Part shown: piece by piece, positions 57,078 to 64,000 of the stretch
How the letters are laid out: the number at the start of each line of letters is the position of its first letter
Position numbering within the stretch: position 1 is the stretch's first letter
The notes under the pieces: generated by a model
Told to the model about the DNA's origin: nothing
The model's database searches: none
The model's input: the letters and a program-made list of their open reading frames with translations, nothing else
DNA from: Sulfurimonas lithotrophica
GTDB taxonomy: Bacteria; Campylobacterota; Campylobacteria; Campylobacterales; Sulfurimonadaceae
Direction of reading: 5' to 3'
DNA: 64,000 nucleotides
Assembly (NCBI RefSeq): GCF_009258225.1
Contig: NZ_CP043617.1
Span: 1,550,001-1,614,000, forward strand
Translations under genes and position numbers: made by a program

Positions 57078-57521
57078 ATGAGTTTAAGAGAAAAAATTAA
57101 CCAAGATTTAAAAGAAGCGATGAAAGCAAAAGATGTAAAAAAAAGAGATGCATTACGTCTTTTAACTTCGGCATTTAAACAAGTAGAGGTCGATGAGAGA
57201 AAAGAATTAAGTGACGATGATGTTATTAAAATTATTCAAAAACAAGTAAAAAGCAGAAATGATTCTATAGAACAGTATAAAAAAGCACAGCGCGACGATT
57301 TGGTTGCCAAAGAACAAGAAGAGATAAACGTATATGAAATCTATCTTCCAAAACAGTTAAGCGATGATGAACTGGAAAATTCATTAAAAGATATTATTGC
57401 AAAAGTCGGAGCTGAGACTATGAAAGATATGGGTAAAGTTATGGGAATGGCTTCTAAAGAGTTAGCAGGTAAGGCTGATGGTAAACGTATAAATGAATGC
57501 GTTAAAGAGTTGCTAGCTTAA
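57078..57521 (+). CDS. yqeY: GatB/YqeY domain protein
   Basis: 147 residues, full length: MSLREKINQDLKEAMKAKD, KRDALRLLTSAFKQ, EINVYEIYLPKQLSD and GKVMGMASKELAGKADG. This is the helical domain shared with the GatB tail, which binds tRNA; function of the free protein is unclear. It is a single gene between divergent flgH and convergent trpC. Confidence 0.95.
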   Translation: MSLREKINQDLKEAMKAKDVKKRDALRLLTSAFKQVEVDERKELSDDDVIKIIQKQVKSRNDSIEQYKKAQRDDLVAKEQEEINVYEIYLPKQLSDDELENSLKDIIAKVGAETMKDMGKVMGMASKELAGKADGKRINECVKELLA

Positions 57522-57523
57522 GG

Positions 57524-58309
57524 CTAGCCAAACTTTAACTTTTTAAGTGCTTCTTCTTCGTTGTCTTGACGCATCAAGGACTCACCGACCAAGAACGCAT
57601 CTACACCCGCTTTAGACAAGTCTTCAAGCTGACCGTGTTCATATATACCACTCTCGGCTACAATAATTTTACCGTTTGGAATAAGCGGAATAAGCTCATA
57701 ACATAAGTTCATATCCATCTCAAATGTTTGAAGATTTCTATGGTTTATTCCTATAATATCGCTTCCCGCATATATAGCTTTTATCAAATCAGATTTGTCA
57801 TGTACCTCAACCAAAGCTTCCATTCCCAAGTGTCTTGCATATCCCAAAAGTTCTTTTAGTTCACTTTTTGATAAAGCCGCGGCAATTAGTAAAATAAAAT
57901 CAGCTCCGTGTACAAGTGCTTCAAGAATCTGATATTTTGAAACTATAAAATCTTTTCTTAAAAGAGGGATACCCACATATCTTCTTATTCCCGCAAGGTA
58001 TTCCAAATTACCCTGAAAGAAGTGTGGTTCTGTAAGTACGGATATTGCACTAGCCCCTCCTCTCTCATACGCTTGAGCGATAGCTAAGGGATCAAAATCT
58101 TCTCGTATAACACCTTTTGACGGCGAAGCTTTTTTAACTTCTGAAATTATTCTATAAGGGTCTTCTTCCGTTGCTTTTAAATAAGGAATCACATCTCTTG
58201 GCTGTCTTGCATTAAATGCCAGTGAGCGTCCCAACCAATCAAGTGAAAACTCTTTTTCTCTTTTAACCAAATCTTCTTTTGTTTTTTTTATAATATCATC
58301 TAGTATCAA
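57524..58309 (-). CDS. trpC: indole-3-glycerol phosphate synthase
   Basis: 261 residues, TIM barrel with all signatures: [44 protein letters not shown] and [10 protein letters not shown]. Closes the pyrrole ring in tryptophan synthesis. It overlaps the upstream TPR lipoprotein gene by 4 nt (ATGA), an odd partner, and is separate from other trp genes. Confidence 0.97.
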   Translation of the reverse strand: MILDDIIKKTKEDLVKREKEFSLDWLGRSLAFNARQPRDVIPYLKATEEDPYRIISEVKKASPSKGVIREDFDPLAIAQAYERGGASAISVLTEPHFFQGNLEYLAGIRRYVGIPLLRKDFIVSKYQILEALVHGADFILLIAAALSKSELKELLGYARHLGMEALVEVHDKSDLIKAIYAGSDIIGINHRNLQTFEMDMNLCYELIPLIPNGKIIVAESGIYEHGQLEDLSKAGVDAFLVGESLMRQDNEEEALKKLKFG

Positions 58310-59583
58310 TTTTTACCTTTCTTTGTACATTTTTTTATAATTTTATAATGGTCTTGAACCTCTTTTTCATCTCCACCATCCATCTTTATAACTTTTTTTA
58401 TAAGCTTATAAGCCTTTTTACATTGTCCAAGTTTATAATAACCCCAAGCTTTAGAGTCTAAATAATATGCCGAATTTGGTTGTTCTTTTAATGCCATATC
58501 TATATAACCCATACCTGCTTTTATATCAATTGAATGGTCTATCAACAAATATCCGAGATAATTAAGATAGAGGGCTTTTGGATCAATTAAAATTACGTTT
58601 TTTAATTTATCTATAACACTCTTATGCATCTTGGCATCACTTTTATCCTCTGCCGCTTCATACTCAAATATTGCACTCTGCCCCAAGTAGGATATCTCTG
58701 CCGTTTCATCATAGAGCTTTTTAGCAAGAGGTGCGGCTTTTTTATAATTTTTTACCTGCAAATACATCTGCAGTAAAAGCTGATCGTCGGTTCCGTTCTT
58801 TTCTAAGAAAGATATTAGTTTCAAATAGTCTTTTGTATAACCGTATATCTGTACTATTTTTTTTGCAATCTGTTGTGTTTTATCTATCTCATAAAGTTTA
58901 AGGTAAACTCTCAAAAGTGCTTCTATATTATTTTCATTACTATAGATGCTAAGCAGTCTGTTACAAATAATTTTTGAGCAGCCGTGTACCTTAGCATGTG
59001 TTTCAAGATGTGCAATTGCATCTTTTTTTCTATCTAAATTCACATAAAGTATAACGGAAATTTTATCTAAAATTTTCTCGTTATAATCTTTGGTATAAGC
59101 ACTTTCCAAATATTTTAATGCAGTATCATACTTTGATAATTTTACGTATATATTACTTACAAGTATATAATCGTCGGCTTCTTGAGACCTCTCTACCAAC
59201 ATGATAGCTATACTTTTTGCTTCTTCAAGCCTATTTGCGTTAATTAAAGCTAAAATTTTAATACGTACCAGATGCATATCATCAAACGAGCCATCTGTCT
59301 CATCATCTATTTTTTCGATTACGTTATCATAATTTTTTGCTAATAAAGCATTTTGCAAAGAACGATATAAGTACTCTTTTTTTGAAGACTTTTCATAAAG
59401 TGTTTGAAACATACTAGAAGATGCATTATATTCTTTTACCTGTTCTGCCCTAAGAGCAATCATGATTATTGCATCTTCTTCTTCAAATGCTTTTTGACTA
59501 GGTTTTATATCGGTATCTGGTGTTAAACCCATACATCCGCTTAACAATATGGAAAAAACAAAAGCTGTTAAAATATTATACAT
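58306..59583 (-). CDS. TPR-repeat lipoprotein
   Basis: 425 residues from the ATG at 59583, which shares one base with the stop of the upstream gene (TAATG), a typical coupled start; an in-frame ATG 18 nt earlier is less likely. Lipoprotein signal [12 protein letters not shown] places it on a membrane facing the periplasm. TPR-type helical repeats fill the rest ([57 protein letters not shown]). Probably a scaffold; comparable lipoproteins support envelope complexes. Confidence 0.85.
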   Translation of the reverse strand: MYNILTAFVFSILLSGCMGLTPDTDIKPSQKAFEEEDAIIMIALRAEQVKEYNASSSMFQTLYEKSSKKEYLYRSLQNALLAKNYDNVIEKIDDETDGSFDDMHLVRIKILALINANRLEEAKSIAIMLVERSQEADDYILVSNIYVKLSKYDTALKYLESAYTKDYNEKILDKISVILYVNLDRKKDAIAHLETHAKVHGCSKIICNRLLSIYSNENNIEALLRVYLKLYEIDKTQQIAKKIVQIYGYTKDYLKLISFLEKNGTDDQLLLQMYLQVKNYKKAAPLAKKLYDETAEISYLGQSAIFEYEAAEDKSDAKMHKSVIDKLKNVILIDPKALYLNYLGYLLIDHSIDIKAGMGYIDMALKEQPNSAYYLDSKAWGYYKLGQCKKAYKLIKKVIKMDGGDEKEVQDHYKIIKKCTKKGKN

Positions 59584-59954
59584 TAGATTATACCCGGACA
59601 TTCATCTTTTAATTCATCTATTCTTGTTTTAAAATAATCCCAAAACGGAAAAGTCCTACATTGCGTAGGTCTTGCTTCGTAAATACCACATCCGTTTATT
59701 TTTTCATCATAAAAAACACACTCGTAATTTTCGCCGATTTTTCTCTCTTTTATAGAGTATTTATAACTTTTTTTATATAAATACTTATCTATAAGTTCTT
59801 TCATATCTATATCTAAAAAATCACATATCGCTGTCGCTTCGGTTTTATTTACATATATATAACCGCTCTCACCTCTACAACATCTGGCTTCGCACTCGTT
59901 GCAAGCTTCCGGGTTAAAAGTAAAATCAAATCCATCTTGTTTTATAACTGACAT
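59583..59954 (-). CDS. YkgJ-family cysteine-cluster protein
   Basis: 123 residues with the metal-binding CNECEARCC near residue 18 and further Cys in YECVFYDEKINGCGIY and PTQCRTFPFWDY, the YkgJ/UPF0153 pattern thought to bind zinc or an iron-sulfur centre. It overlaps the upstream methyltransferase gene by 13 nt and the TPR gene by 1 nt. Confidence 0.92.
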   Translation of the reverse strand: MSVIKQDGFDFTFNPEACNECEARCCRGESGYIYVNKTEATAICDFLDIDMKELIDKYLYKKSYKYSIKERKIGENYECVFYDEKINGCGIYEARPTQCRTFPFWDYFKTRIDELKDECPGII

Positions 59955-60637
59955 TTTATACTTTGTGTACCCGCTTTTTCATATATTTTTTTAGCTTTTT
60001 GTGAAAATTCATCCCCTTCAAAGCTAATTAAAGGCTCATGAACCTTCATAAGAGCGTTTGAACCGTTTCTGGCATGAACCAACACGATAGATGCCACCCT
60101 GTCGATTTTTGGATGAACAAACTGAACATCTACCACTCTCATCTTAACTTTTGCAAGTTCTGCACATATCTCACCAAAGTGCAGTGCATCATAACAAAAT
60201 ATAAAATGTGATTTCGGTTTTAAGACCTGAGATACCTTTTTAAAGAACTTATCTAAAGGTAAGTTGATATTATAGCGTGCATTAAACAACATCTCGTTAT
60301 CACTTTTAGTACTTTTGTGATGATAAAAAGGCGGATTAGAGACTATATAGTCGTATTTTTTATCAAATTTGAACTCTATAAAGTCACCGTGATAGAGTTT
60401 ATACTCAATTTTATTCTCTTTTGCATTCTTATCTGCATACTTTAAAAACTCTTCTTGTTTTTCTATAGCTTCTAATTTAATTTTATCGTTGTCTTTTGCA
60501 CACAACAAACCTACTATACCGCTACCTGCACCAACATCGAGCATATCGTCCTTTGGATTAAATGAGTCTATAAAGTCATATAAAAACACGGAATCGCTGT
60601 TAAAACAGTAACCTGATTCAGGTTGATATAGAACCAT
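59942..60637 (-). CDS. trmN6: tRNA1(Val) (adenine-N6)-methyltransferase, TrmN6/YfiC family
   Basis: 231 residues. Class I SAM methyltransferase: DMLDVGAGSGIVGLLCA at about 35, substrate motif IVSNPPFYH of N6-adenine enzymes, and QPESGYCFNSDSVFL at the start as in YfiC. Predicted to modify A37 of tRNA1(Val). GAGGAG precedes the ATG. First of a four-gene minus-strand run ending in trpC. Confidence 0.88.
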   Translation of the reverse strand: MVLYQPESGYCFNSDSVFLYDFIDSFNPKDDMLDVGAGSGIVGLLCAKDNDKIKLEAIEKQEEFLKYADKNAKENKIEYKLYHGDFIEFKFDKKYDYIVSNPPFYHHKSTKSDNEMLFNARYNINLPLDKFFKKVSQVLKPKSHFIFCYDALHFGEICAELAKVKMRVVDVQFVHPKIDRVASIVLVHARNGSNALMKVHEPLISFEGDEFSQKAKKIYEKAGTQSIKCQL

Positions 60638-60653
60638 TTAATCTCCTCTTTGA

Positions 60654-60659
60654 TATAAT
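60654..60659 (+). promoter_or_regulatory. -10 box of kdsB
   Basis: TATAAT in TTTGATATAATGCC, 30 nt before the kdsB ATG, between divergent genes. Confidence 0.55.
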
Positions 60660-60689
60660 GCCGCAATTATACCAAAAGGACATTTATAT

Positions 60690-61406
60690 ATGATAATTAT
60701 TCCTGCACGTCTTGCATCTACTAGATTTCCACAAAAAGTTTTAGCAGATATAGGAGGACTTCCTATGGTAATTCGCACAGCTAAAAGAGTTGAACATTTA
60801 GACCGCGTAGTGGTTGCGGCAGATGATGAAAAGATAATCTCTGTTTGTAAAGAATACGGCATCGAAGCAAAATTAACATCTACTACGCATAAAAGCGGAA
60901 CGGACCGAATAAACGAATGTGCAAATATTGCAGGTGTCGGGGATAATGAACTTATTATAAATGTTCAAGCGGATGAGCCTTTTATAGAACCGGAAGTAGT
61001 AGAGTTGTTGTTAAAAAGATTAAAATCCCTTCAAGAACAAAAACAAGATTTTATAATGGGCAGTTGTTACAATGCTATCAACGCAGAAGCGGCAAAAGAC
61101 CCGAACCTTGTAAAAGTCGTACTAGATGCAAATGATAACGCTATCTACTTTTCCCGTGCTCAAATTCCTTATAACCGCGGAGGAGAAGCTACATATTTTG
61201 GTCATATAGGTATATACGGATTTAGCAAAAAAAGCTTACATGATTTTTGTAACCTAAGCGATGCACCGATAGAAGATATAGAAAAACTGGAACAACTGCG
61301 TGCAATTTACCACGGTAAAAAAATAAGTATGGTTAAAGTAGCTTCAACCGGTTTTGGAATAGATACTAAAGAAGATTTACAAAGAGCTATAGAGATATTT
61401 TTATAA
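60690..61406 (+). CDS. kdsB: 3-deoxy-manno-octulosonate cytidylyltransferase (CMP-KDO synthetase)
   Basis: 238 residues. Motifs: IIPARLASTRFPQKVLADI with the nucleotide loop, VVVAADDEKI, STTHKSGTDRINE, NVQADEPFI, YFGHIGIYGF and FGIDTKEDLQRA. Activates KDO for lipopolysaccharide core assembly, confirming a Gram-negative envelope. Convergent with cheR. Confidence 0.97.
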   Translation: MIIIPARLASTRFPQKVLADIGGLPMVIRTAKRVEHLDRVVVAADDEKIISVCKEYGIEAKLTSTTHKSGTDRINECANIAGVGDNELIINVQADEPFIEPEVVELLLKRLKSLQEQKQDFIMGSCYNAINAEAAKDPNLVKVVLDANDNAIYFSRAQIPYNRGGEATYFGHIGIYGFSKKSLHDFCNLSDAPIEDIEKLEQLRAIYHGKKISMVKVASTGFGIDTKEDLQRAIEIFL

Positions 61407-61416
61407 AATTATCTCT
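61391..61416. terminator. hairpin between convergent kdsB and cheR
   Basis: 7-bp stem AGAGATA (61391-61397) / TATCTCT (61410-61416) spanning both stop codons with a 12-nt A/T loop; a plausible weak bidirectional terminator. Confidence 0.4.
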
Positions 61417-62245
61417 ATTTAGTATATACAAGTGTGTGGTTAATTTTTTTTGAATTAAACACAGAAACTATCCTGTTCATATTTTCTGCGTGTCCTAAAA
61501 ATATGCAACCGTTCTCGTTTAACATATTGTAAAAAGTCATAACTACCTCTTTTCTGGAAGCATCGTCAAAGTATATAAGCATATTCCGTGAAAAAATGAT
61601 GTCAAATTTTCCCAGTTCCAGCATCTGGTTTTTATCAAACACGTTTACAACTTTAAATTGAACCTTATTACTTAGCCGATCACTTATTTTATAACCAATA
61701 TCTATTTTTTCAAACCAGGCATTTAAAACTTCTTTTGGTATAGATTGAACAGATCTTTCTGAAAAAAAACCTTTTTTGGCTTTATCTATTATCATTGAAT
61801 CTATATCTATTCCCACTATCTCTATATCTCTTGTATAGTGCAATGGATATTTTTGAATAATATGAAGCAGTATAGAGTACGGTTCTTCACCGCTCGAACA
61901 CGGAGAAGACAATATTCTTATAGGCTTAGATTTATCCAACTTATTCTCAAATTCGGGTAAAACATGGTTAACAAGTGTTTCAAACTGATTATTTTCTCTG
62001 TAAAAATATGTTTCGTTAACAGTTATATAATTTATAAGAGACTGAAACTCTTGGGTATTAAAATCATCAAAACGAAGTTTATAAAAATACTTTTTAAAAC
62101 TATCTATATCTAATAACAAAGCTCTTTTTTCAATATATTTTGCCAACTTTTCATAATGTTTATCTTTATCAAGATATATACCGCTTTTACGATATATAAA
62201 CTCTTGCAGGTTTTCAAAATTATCTTTTGATAAAATGTAAGACAT
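61415..62245 (-). CDS. cheR: chemotaxis protein methyltransferase CheR
   Basis: 276 residues: N-terminal helical CheR domain (LQEFIYRKSGIYLDKDK), SAM-binding domain with ILSSPCSSGEEPYSI, IVGIDIDSMIIDKAKKG, and FSRNMLIYFDDASR. Methylates chemoreceptor glutamates. No C-terminal extension. It lies 15 nt downstream of cheB and the two form an adaptation operon. Confidence 0.96.
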   Translation of the reverse strand: MSYILSKDNFENLQEFIYRKSGIYLDKDKHYEKLAKYIEKRALLLDIDSFKKYFYKLRFDDFNTQEFQSLINYITVNETYFYRENNQFETLVNHVLPEFENKLDKSKPIRILSSPCSSGEEPYSILLHIIQKYPLHYTRDIEIVGIDIDSMIIDKAKKGFFSERSVQSIPKEVLNAWFEKIDIGYKISDRLSNKVQFKVVNVFDKNQMLELGKFDIIFSRNMLIYFDDASRKEVVMTFYNMLNENGCIFLGHAENMNRIVSVFNSKKINHTLVYTK

Positions 62246-62260
62246 GCCTAATTCCCTTTT

Positions 62261-62845
62261 TTACTTTAGCTCTAAAATCTTCTTTATTATATCTTCAAAA
62301 TTTAGCTGTTCACTAACACCGTCTTTTTCAAATGCAGCTTTTGGCATCCCGTAAACAATAGCACTGTTTTGACTCTCTCCTATAGTATATCCGCCGTTTT
62401 TTTTAATTTCAACCATGCCCTTAGCACCATCATCACCGATTCCACTCAGCAATATAGCTATTATACTCTTTGGATCAAATATATTTAATGCACTTAACAT
62501 CATCTCATCTATACTTGGTTGAAATTGACTTAAACCCATGTTTTTCTCTTCACTGACAACTATATTTCCATCTGAATCTTTTGAAAAGTGCATATGGACG
62601 CCGCCTCTTACCAAATAGATACTTGAAGATAAAATTTTCATATTATGTTTAGTCTCATAAACATTCAACGAACTCATTCTATCAAGTCTTTGTGCAAATG
62701 TAGTTAAAAACGATTCTGACATATGTTGCACTATGCACAGGGTGTGTTTGTAGTCTGAAGGAAGCGATGAACAAATTTTTTCAATTAATCTAGGACCGCC
62801 TGTAGAAGCACCGATTAAAATGATTTTTTTATCTAAGTTTTTCAT
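62261..62845 (-). CDS. cheB: chemotaxis methylesterase CheB, catalytic domain only
   Basis: 194 residues comprising only the CheB methylesterase domain, without the receiver domain found in enterics; this stand-alone form is usual in Campylobacterota. Catalytic Ser14 in GASTGGPRL, His41 in CIVQHMSESF, Asp139 in SGIGDDGAKGM. Activity therefore cannot be controlled by CheA phosphorylation of a fused receiver. 15 nt upstream of cheR. Confidence 0.95.
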   Translation of the reverse strand: MKNLDKKIILIGASTGGPRLIEKICSSLPSDYKHTLCIVQHMSESFLTTFAQRLDRMSSLNVYETKHNMKILSSSIYLVRGGVHMHFSKDSDGNIVVSEEKNMGLSQFQPSIDEMMLSALNIFDPKSIIAILLSGIGDDGAKGMVEIKKNGGYTIGESQNSAIVYGMPKAAFEKDGVSEQLNFEDIIKKILELK

Positions 62846-62922
62846 TTATCATAAGGATACAGCTAGATAACTAAAAGTTTATTAAATTGTAATATTTTTC
62901 TTAGATTATTTTAGAAGAGTTA

Positions 62923-62943
62923 GAAGCCTTTGAAAAAGGCTTC
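62923..62943 (-). terminator. hairpin downstream of rpsO
   Basis: 9-bp perfect stem GAAGCCTTT / AAAGGCTTC with a 3-nt loop in the 109-nt gap after rpsO. On the rpsO strand it is followed by only a mildly U-rich stretch, so it may be a terminator or a 3'-end stabiliser. Confidence 0.55.
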
Positions 62944-62954
62944 CGAAAGATTGA

Positions 62955-63230
62955 TTATATATTATCTCTAATATTTAAGCTCTCTATTAGGTTAAGATAA
63001 GCTTCTTTGTTTGTTTTTTTGAAATATTTCATCAAACGACGACGCTGACCGACTAATTTTAGCAGACCTAGTCTTGATGAGTGATCTTTTTTGAATGTTT
63101 TTAAGTGCTCAGTTAACTCAGAAATTCTTTGTGTTAAAAGTGCAATTTGTACTTCACTTGAACCTGTGTCGCCTTCTTTGCGACCATATTTCGCGATAAT
63201 CTCTTGTTTTTTCGCCGAATCTAAAGCCAT
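62955..63230 (-). CDS. rpsO: 30S ribosomal protein S15
   Basis: 91 residues from the ATG at 63230 with GGAGG just upstream; the frame is open to 63278 but S15 normally starts [13 protein letters not shown]. Conserved [17 protein letters not shown] and [22 protein letters not shown]. Binds 16S rRNA at the central domain. Confidence 0.97.
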   Translation of the reverse strand: MALDSAKKQEIIAKYGRKEGDTGSSEVQIALLTQRISELTEHLKTFKKDHSSRLGLLKLVGQRRRLMKYFKKTNKEAYLNLIESLNIRDNI

Positions 63231-63294
63231 AATAGCCTCCTGAATGGTAATATAAATTTCAACATTTTGCATATACACAAAAAGTCGGAACGAA

Positions 63295-63350
63295 ATTATA
63301 TCTAAATATTTATTATTATTGATAATAAATTCAATTTCTTTGGATATAAT
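63295..63350. promoter_or_regulatory. divergent promoters of rpsO and the Rrf2 gene with a central dyad
   Basis: The rpsO -10 box (TATAAT on the minus strand) is at 63295-63300 and the Rrf2 -10 box (TATAAT in TGGATATAATT) at 63345-63350. Between them lies a 7-bp-arm inverted repeat TTATTAT-TG-ATAATAA at 63313-63328, around the -35 position of the Rrf2 gene, a candidate operator. Confidence 0.5.
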
Positions 63351-63378
63351 TTACAAAAAATATAATAAAAGATTTGAA

Positions 63379-63780
63379 ATGTTAATTACAAAAGCAAGTG
63401 AATATGCAATTTTATCGCTTATCGTACTCTCAAACAAACAAGAACCTCAAGACAGCGAAACCCTGTCTCGTGAACTAACGATTCCAAAAAGCTTTTTGGC
63501 AAAAATACTTCAATCTTTGGCTAAAGAGGGAATTCTTGTTTCTTTTCGCGGTGCCAACGGCGGATTTGCACTAGCTAAAAAAACGGATGAAATAGATATG
63601 CTAAGCGTTATGAGTGCAGTAGAAGGAAAAACCCCTGCCGTATTTGATTGTGCAACCTCTATAGCTGATTGTCCTTCAAACATGGCGACCGTTTGTTCAA
63701 TTTGGCCTTTTTTGAACAAACTTCAAGGTAAAATCGATAGATTCTTATCAGAATTGACTTTAGCAGACATTTTAGAGTAA
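63379..63780 (+). CDS. Rrf2-family transcriptional regulator, probable iron-sulfur protein
   Basis: 133 residues from the ATG at 63379, the conserved start [15 protein letters not shown]; the open frame to 63319 runs over the promoter. Winged helix with [25 protein letters not shown] and [13 protein letters not shown], then Cys91, Cys98 and Cys106 (C-x6-C-x7-C) suited to an Fe-S cluster. May sense redox, NO or iron. Sits between rpsO and flhA, an order seen in related genomes; the flhA start is 4 nt downstream. Confidence 0.9.
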   Translation: MLITKASEYAILSLIVLSNKQEPQDSETLSRELTIPKSFLAKILQSLAKEGILVSFRGANGGFALAKKTDEIDMLSVMSAVEGKTPAVFDCATSIADCPSNMATVCSIWPFLNKLQGKIDRFLSELTLADILE

Positions 63781-63784
63781 AGAT

Positions 63785-64000
63785 TTGGCAAAAAAACTAA
63801 CTACAAGACAGCAAGTTGGAACTACATTAAACTTTTTACTCGGTCAAAAAGATTTAAGTGTCGTAGTTTTTGTTATAGCTATCATGGCTATAATAATTGT
63901 ACCGCTGCCATCAGGTGCACTAGACTTCTTTTTAACCGTTTCGATGTCTATAGCAGTATTGATTATACTAATCTCACTGTATGTTCCAAAACCTACCGAC
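63785..64000 (+). CDS. flhA: flagellar export apparatus protein FlhA (5' end)
   Basis: First 72 residues before the window edge, TTG start 4 nt after the Rrf2 gene. [22 protein letters not shown] followed by [20 protein letters not shown] and LYVPKPTD is the conserved N-terminal membrane region of FlhA. It forms the nonameric gate of the flagellar type III export system. Confidence 0.93.
   Translation, partial: MAKKLTTRQQVGTTLNFLLGQKDLSVVVFVIAIMAIIIVPLPSGALDFFLTVSMSIAVLIILISLYVPKPTD

Overview
The window is an AT-rich, gene-dense bacterial chromosome segment that reads as Campylobacterota (Epsilonproteobacteria), most like Sulfurimonas or a close relative. The evidence is gene content and order: a stand-alone CheB methylesterase without a receiver domain, a split PAS + chemoreceptor pair resembling Campylobacter CetB/CetA, NapG-NapH-NapL-type nitrate respiration proteins, the order rpsO / Rrf2 regulator / flhA, the order aminotransferase - small protein - murC ... 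mutS2, and extended -10 boxes of the form GATATAAT before many genes. I cannot assign a species. About 64 protein genes are present, many overlapping by 1-23 nt. No tRNA, rRNA, insertion sequence, CRISPR array or prophage was recognised, and no stretch over 300 bases lacks a gene.

Layout. 1-6.3 kb: tail of an unknown gene, a chimeric ClpB-like/FtsH-like M41 protease with degenerate ATPase sites, a small membrane protein, PEP synthase and a PAS-only protein. 6.3-8.9 kb: a cation P-type ATPase broken by two compensating single-base frameshifts. 8.9-19.1 kb: gatA, a marR-MFS operon with a consensus promoter filled by paired dyads, guaB, an RDD protein, a very AT-rich TPR protein, metY-metX-xseB and a nitrilase-fold protein that has lost its catalytic Cys and apparently Lys. 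19.1-31.1 kb: ThiF/MoeB-like enzyme, membrane protein, aminotransferase-murC block, Sir2 deacylase, ACR3/BASS permease, mutS2, flavoprotein and a copper P-type ATPase. 31.2-32.4 kb: a MarR-YceI pair with an 18-bp perfect operator-like palindrome in the promoter.

32.4-40.8 kb is a co-directional envelope cluster: LemA, DUF3137, EI24/CysZ-like, a LolA-like periplasmic carrier, two FtsX/LolC-type permeases, a LolD-type ATPase, a membrane diguanylate cyclase and an outer-membrane barrel. It resembles a complete inner- to outer-membrane transport route with a c-di-GMP enzyme in the middle, and is the best candidate here for an undescribed system. 40.8-49.1 kb: YbaK, a YefM-YoeB toxin-antitoxin pair with paired GTAC palindromes, a zinc-sensing (CZB) diguanylate cyclase, a UvrD-type helicase, NapG-NapH-NapL without NapA/B, and a third GGDEF protein. 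49.1-64 kb: valS, a SulP permease, the CetA/CetB-like pair, a transglutaminase-like protein, flgH, yqeY, trpC, a TPR lipoprotein, a Cys-cluster protein, tRNA methyltransferase, kdsB, cheR, cheB, rpsO, an Rrf2 regulator and the start of flhA.

Together the genes suggest a motile, chemotactic Gram-negative bacterium that makes methionine and peptidoglycan, can probably respire nitrate, handles copper, and uses c-di-GMP signalling (three GGDEF proteins in 11 kb). Start codons were moved from the longest open frame where a Shine-Dalgarno sequence, a promoter or family length argued for it; each case is stated.
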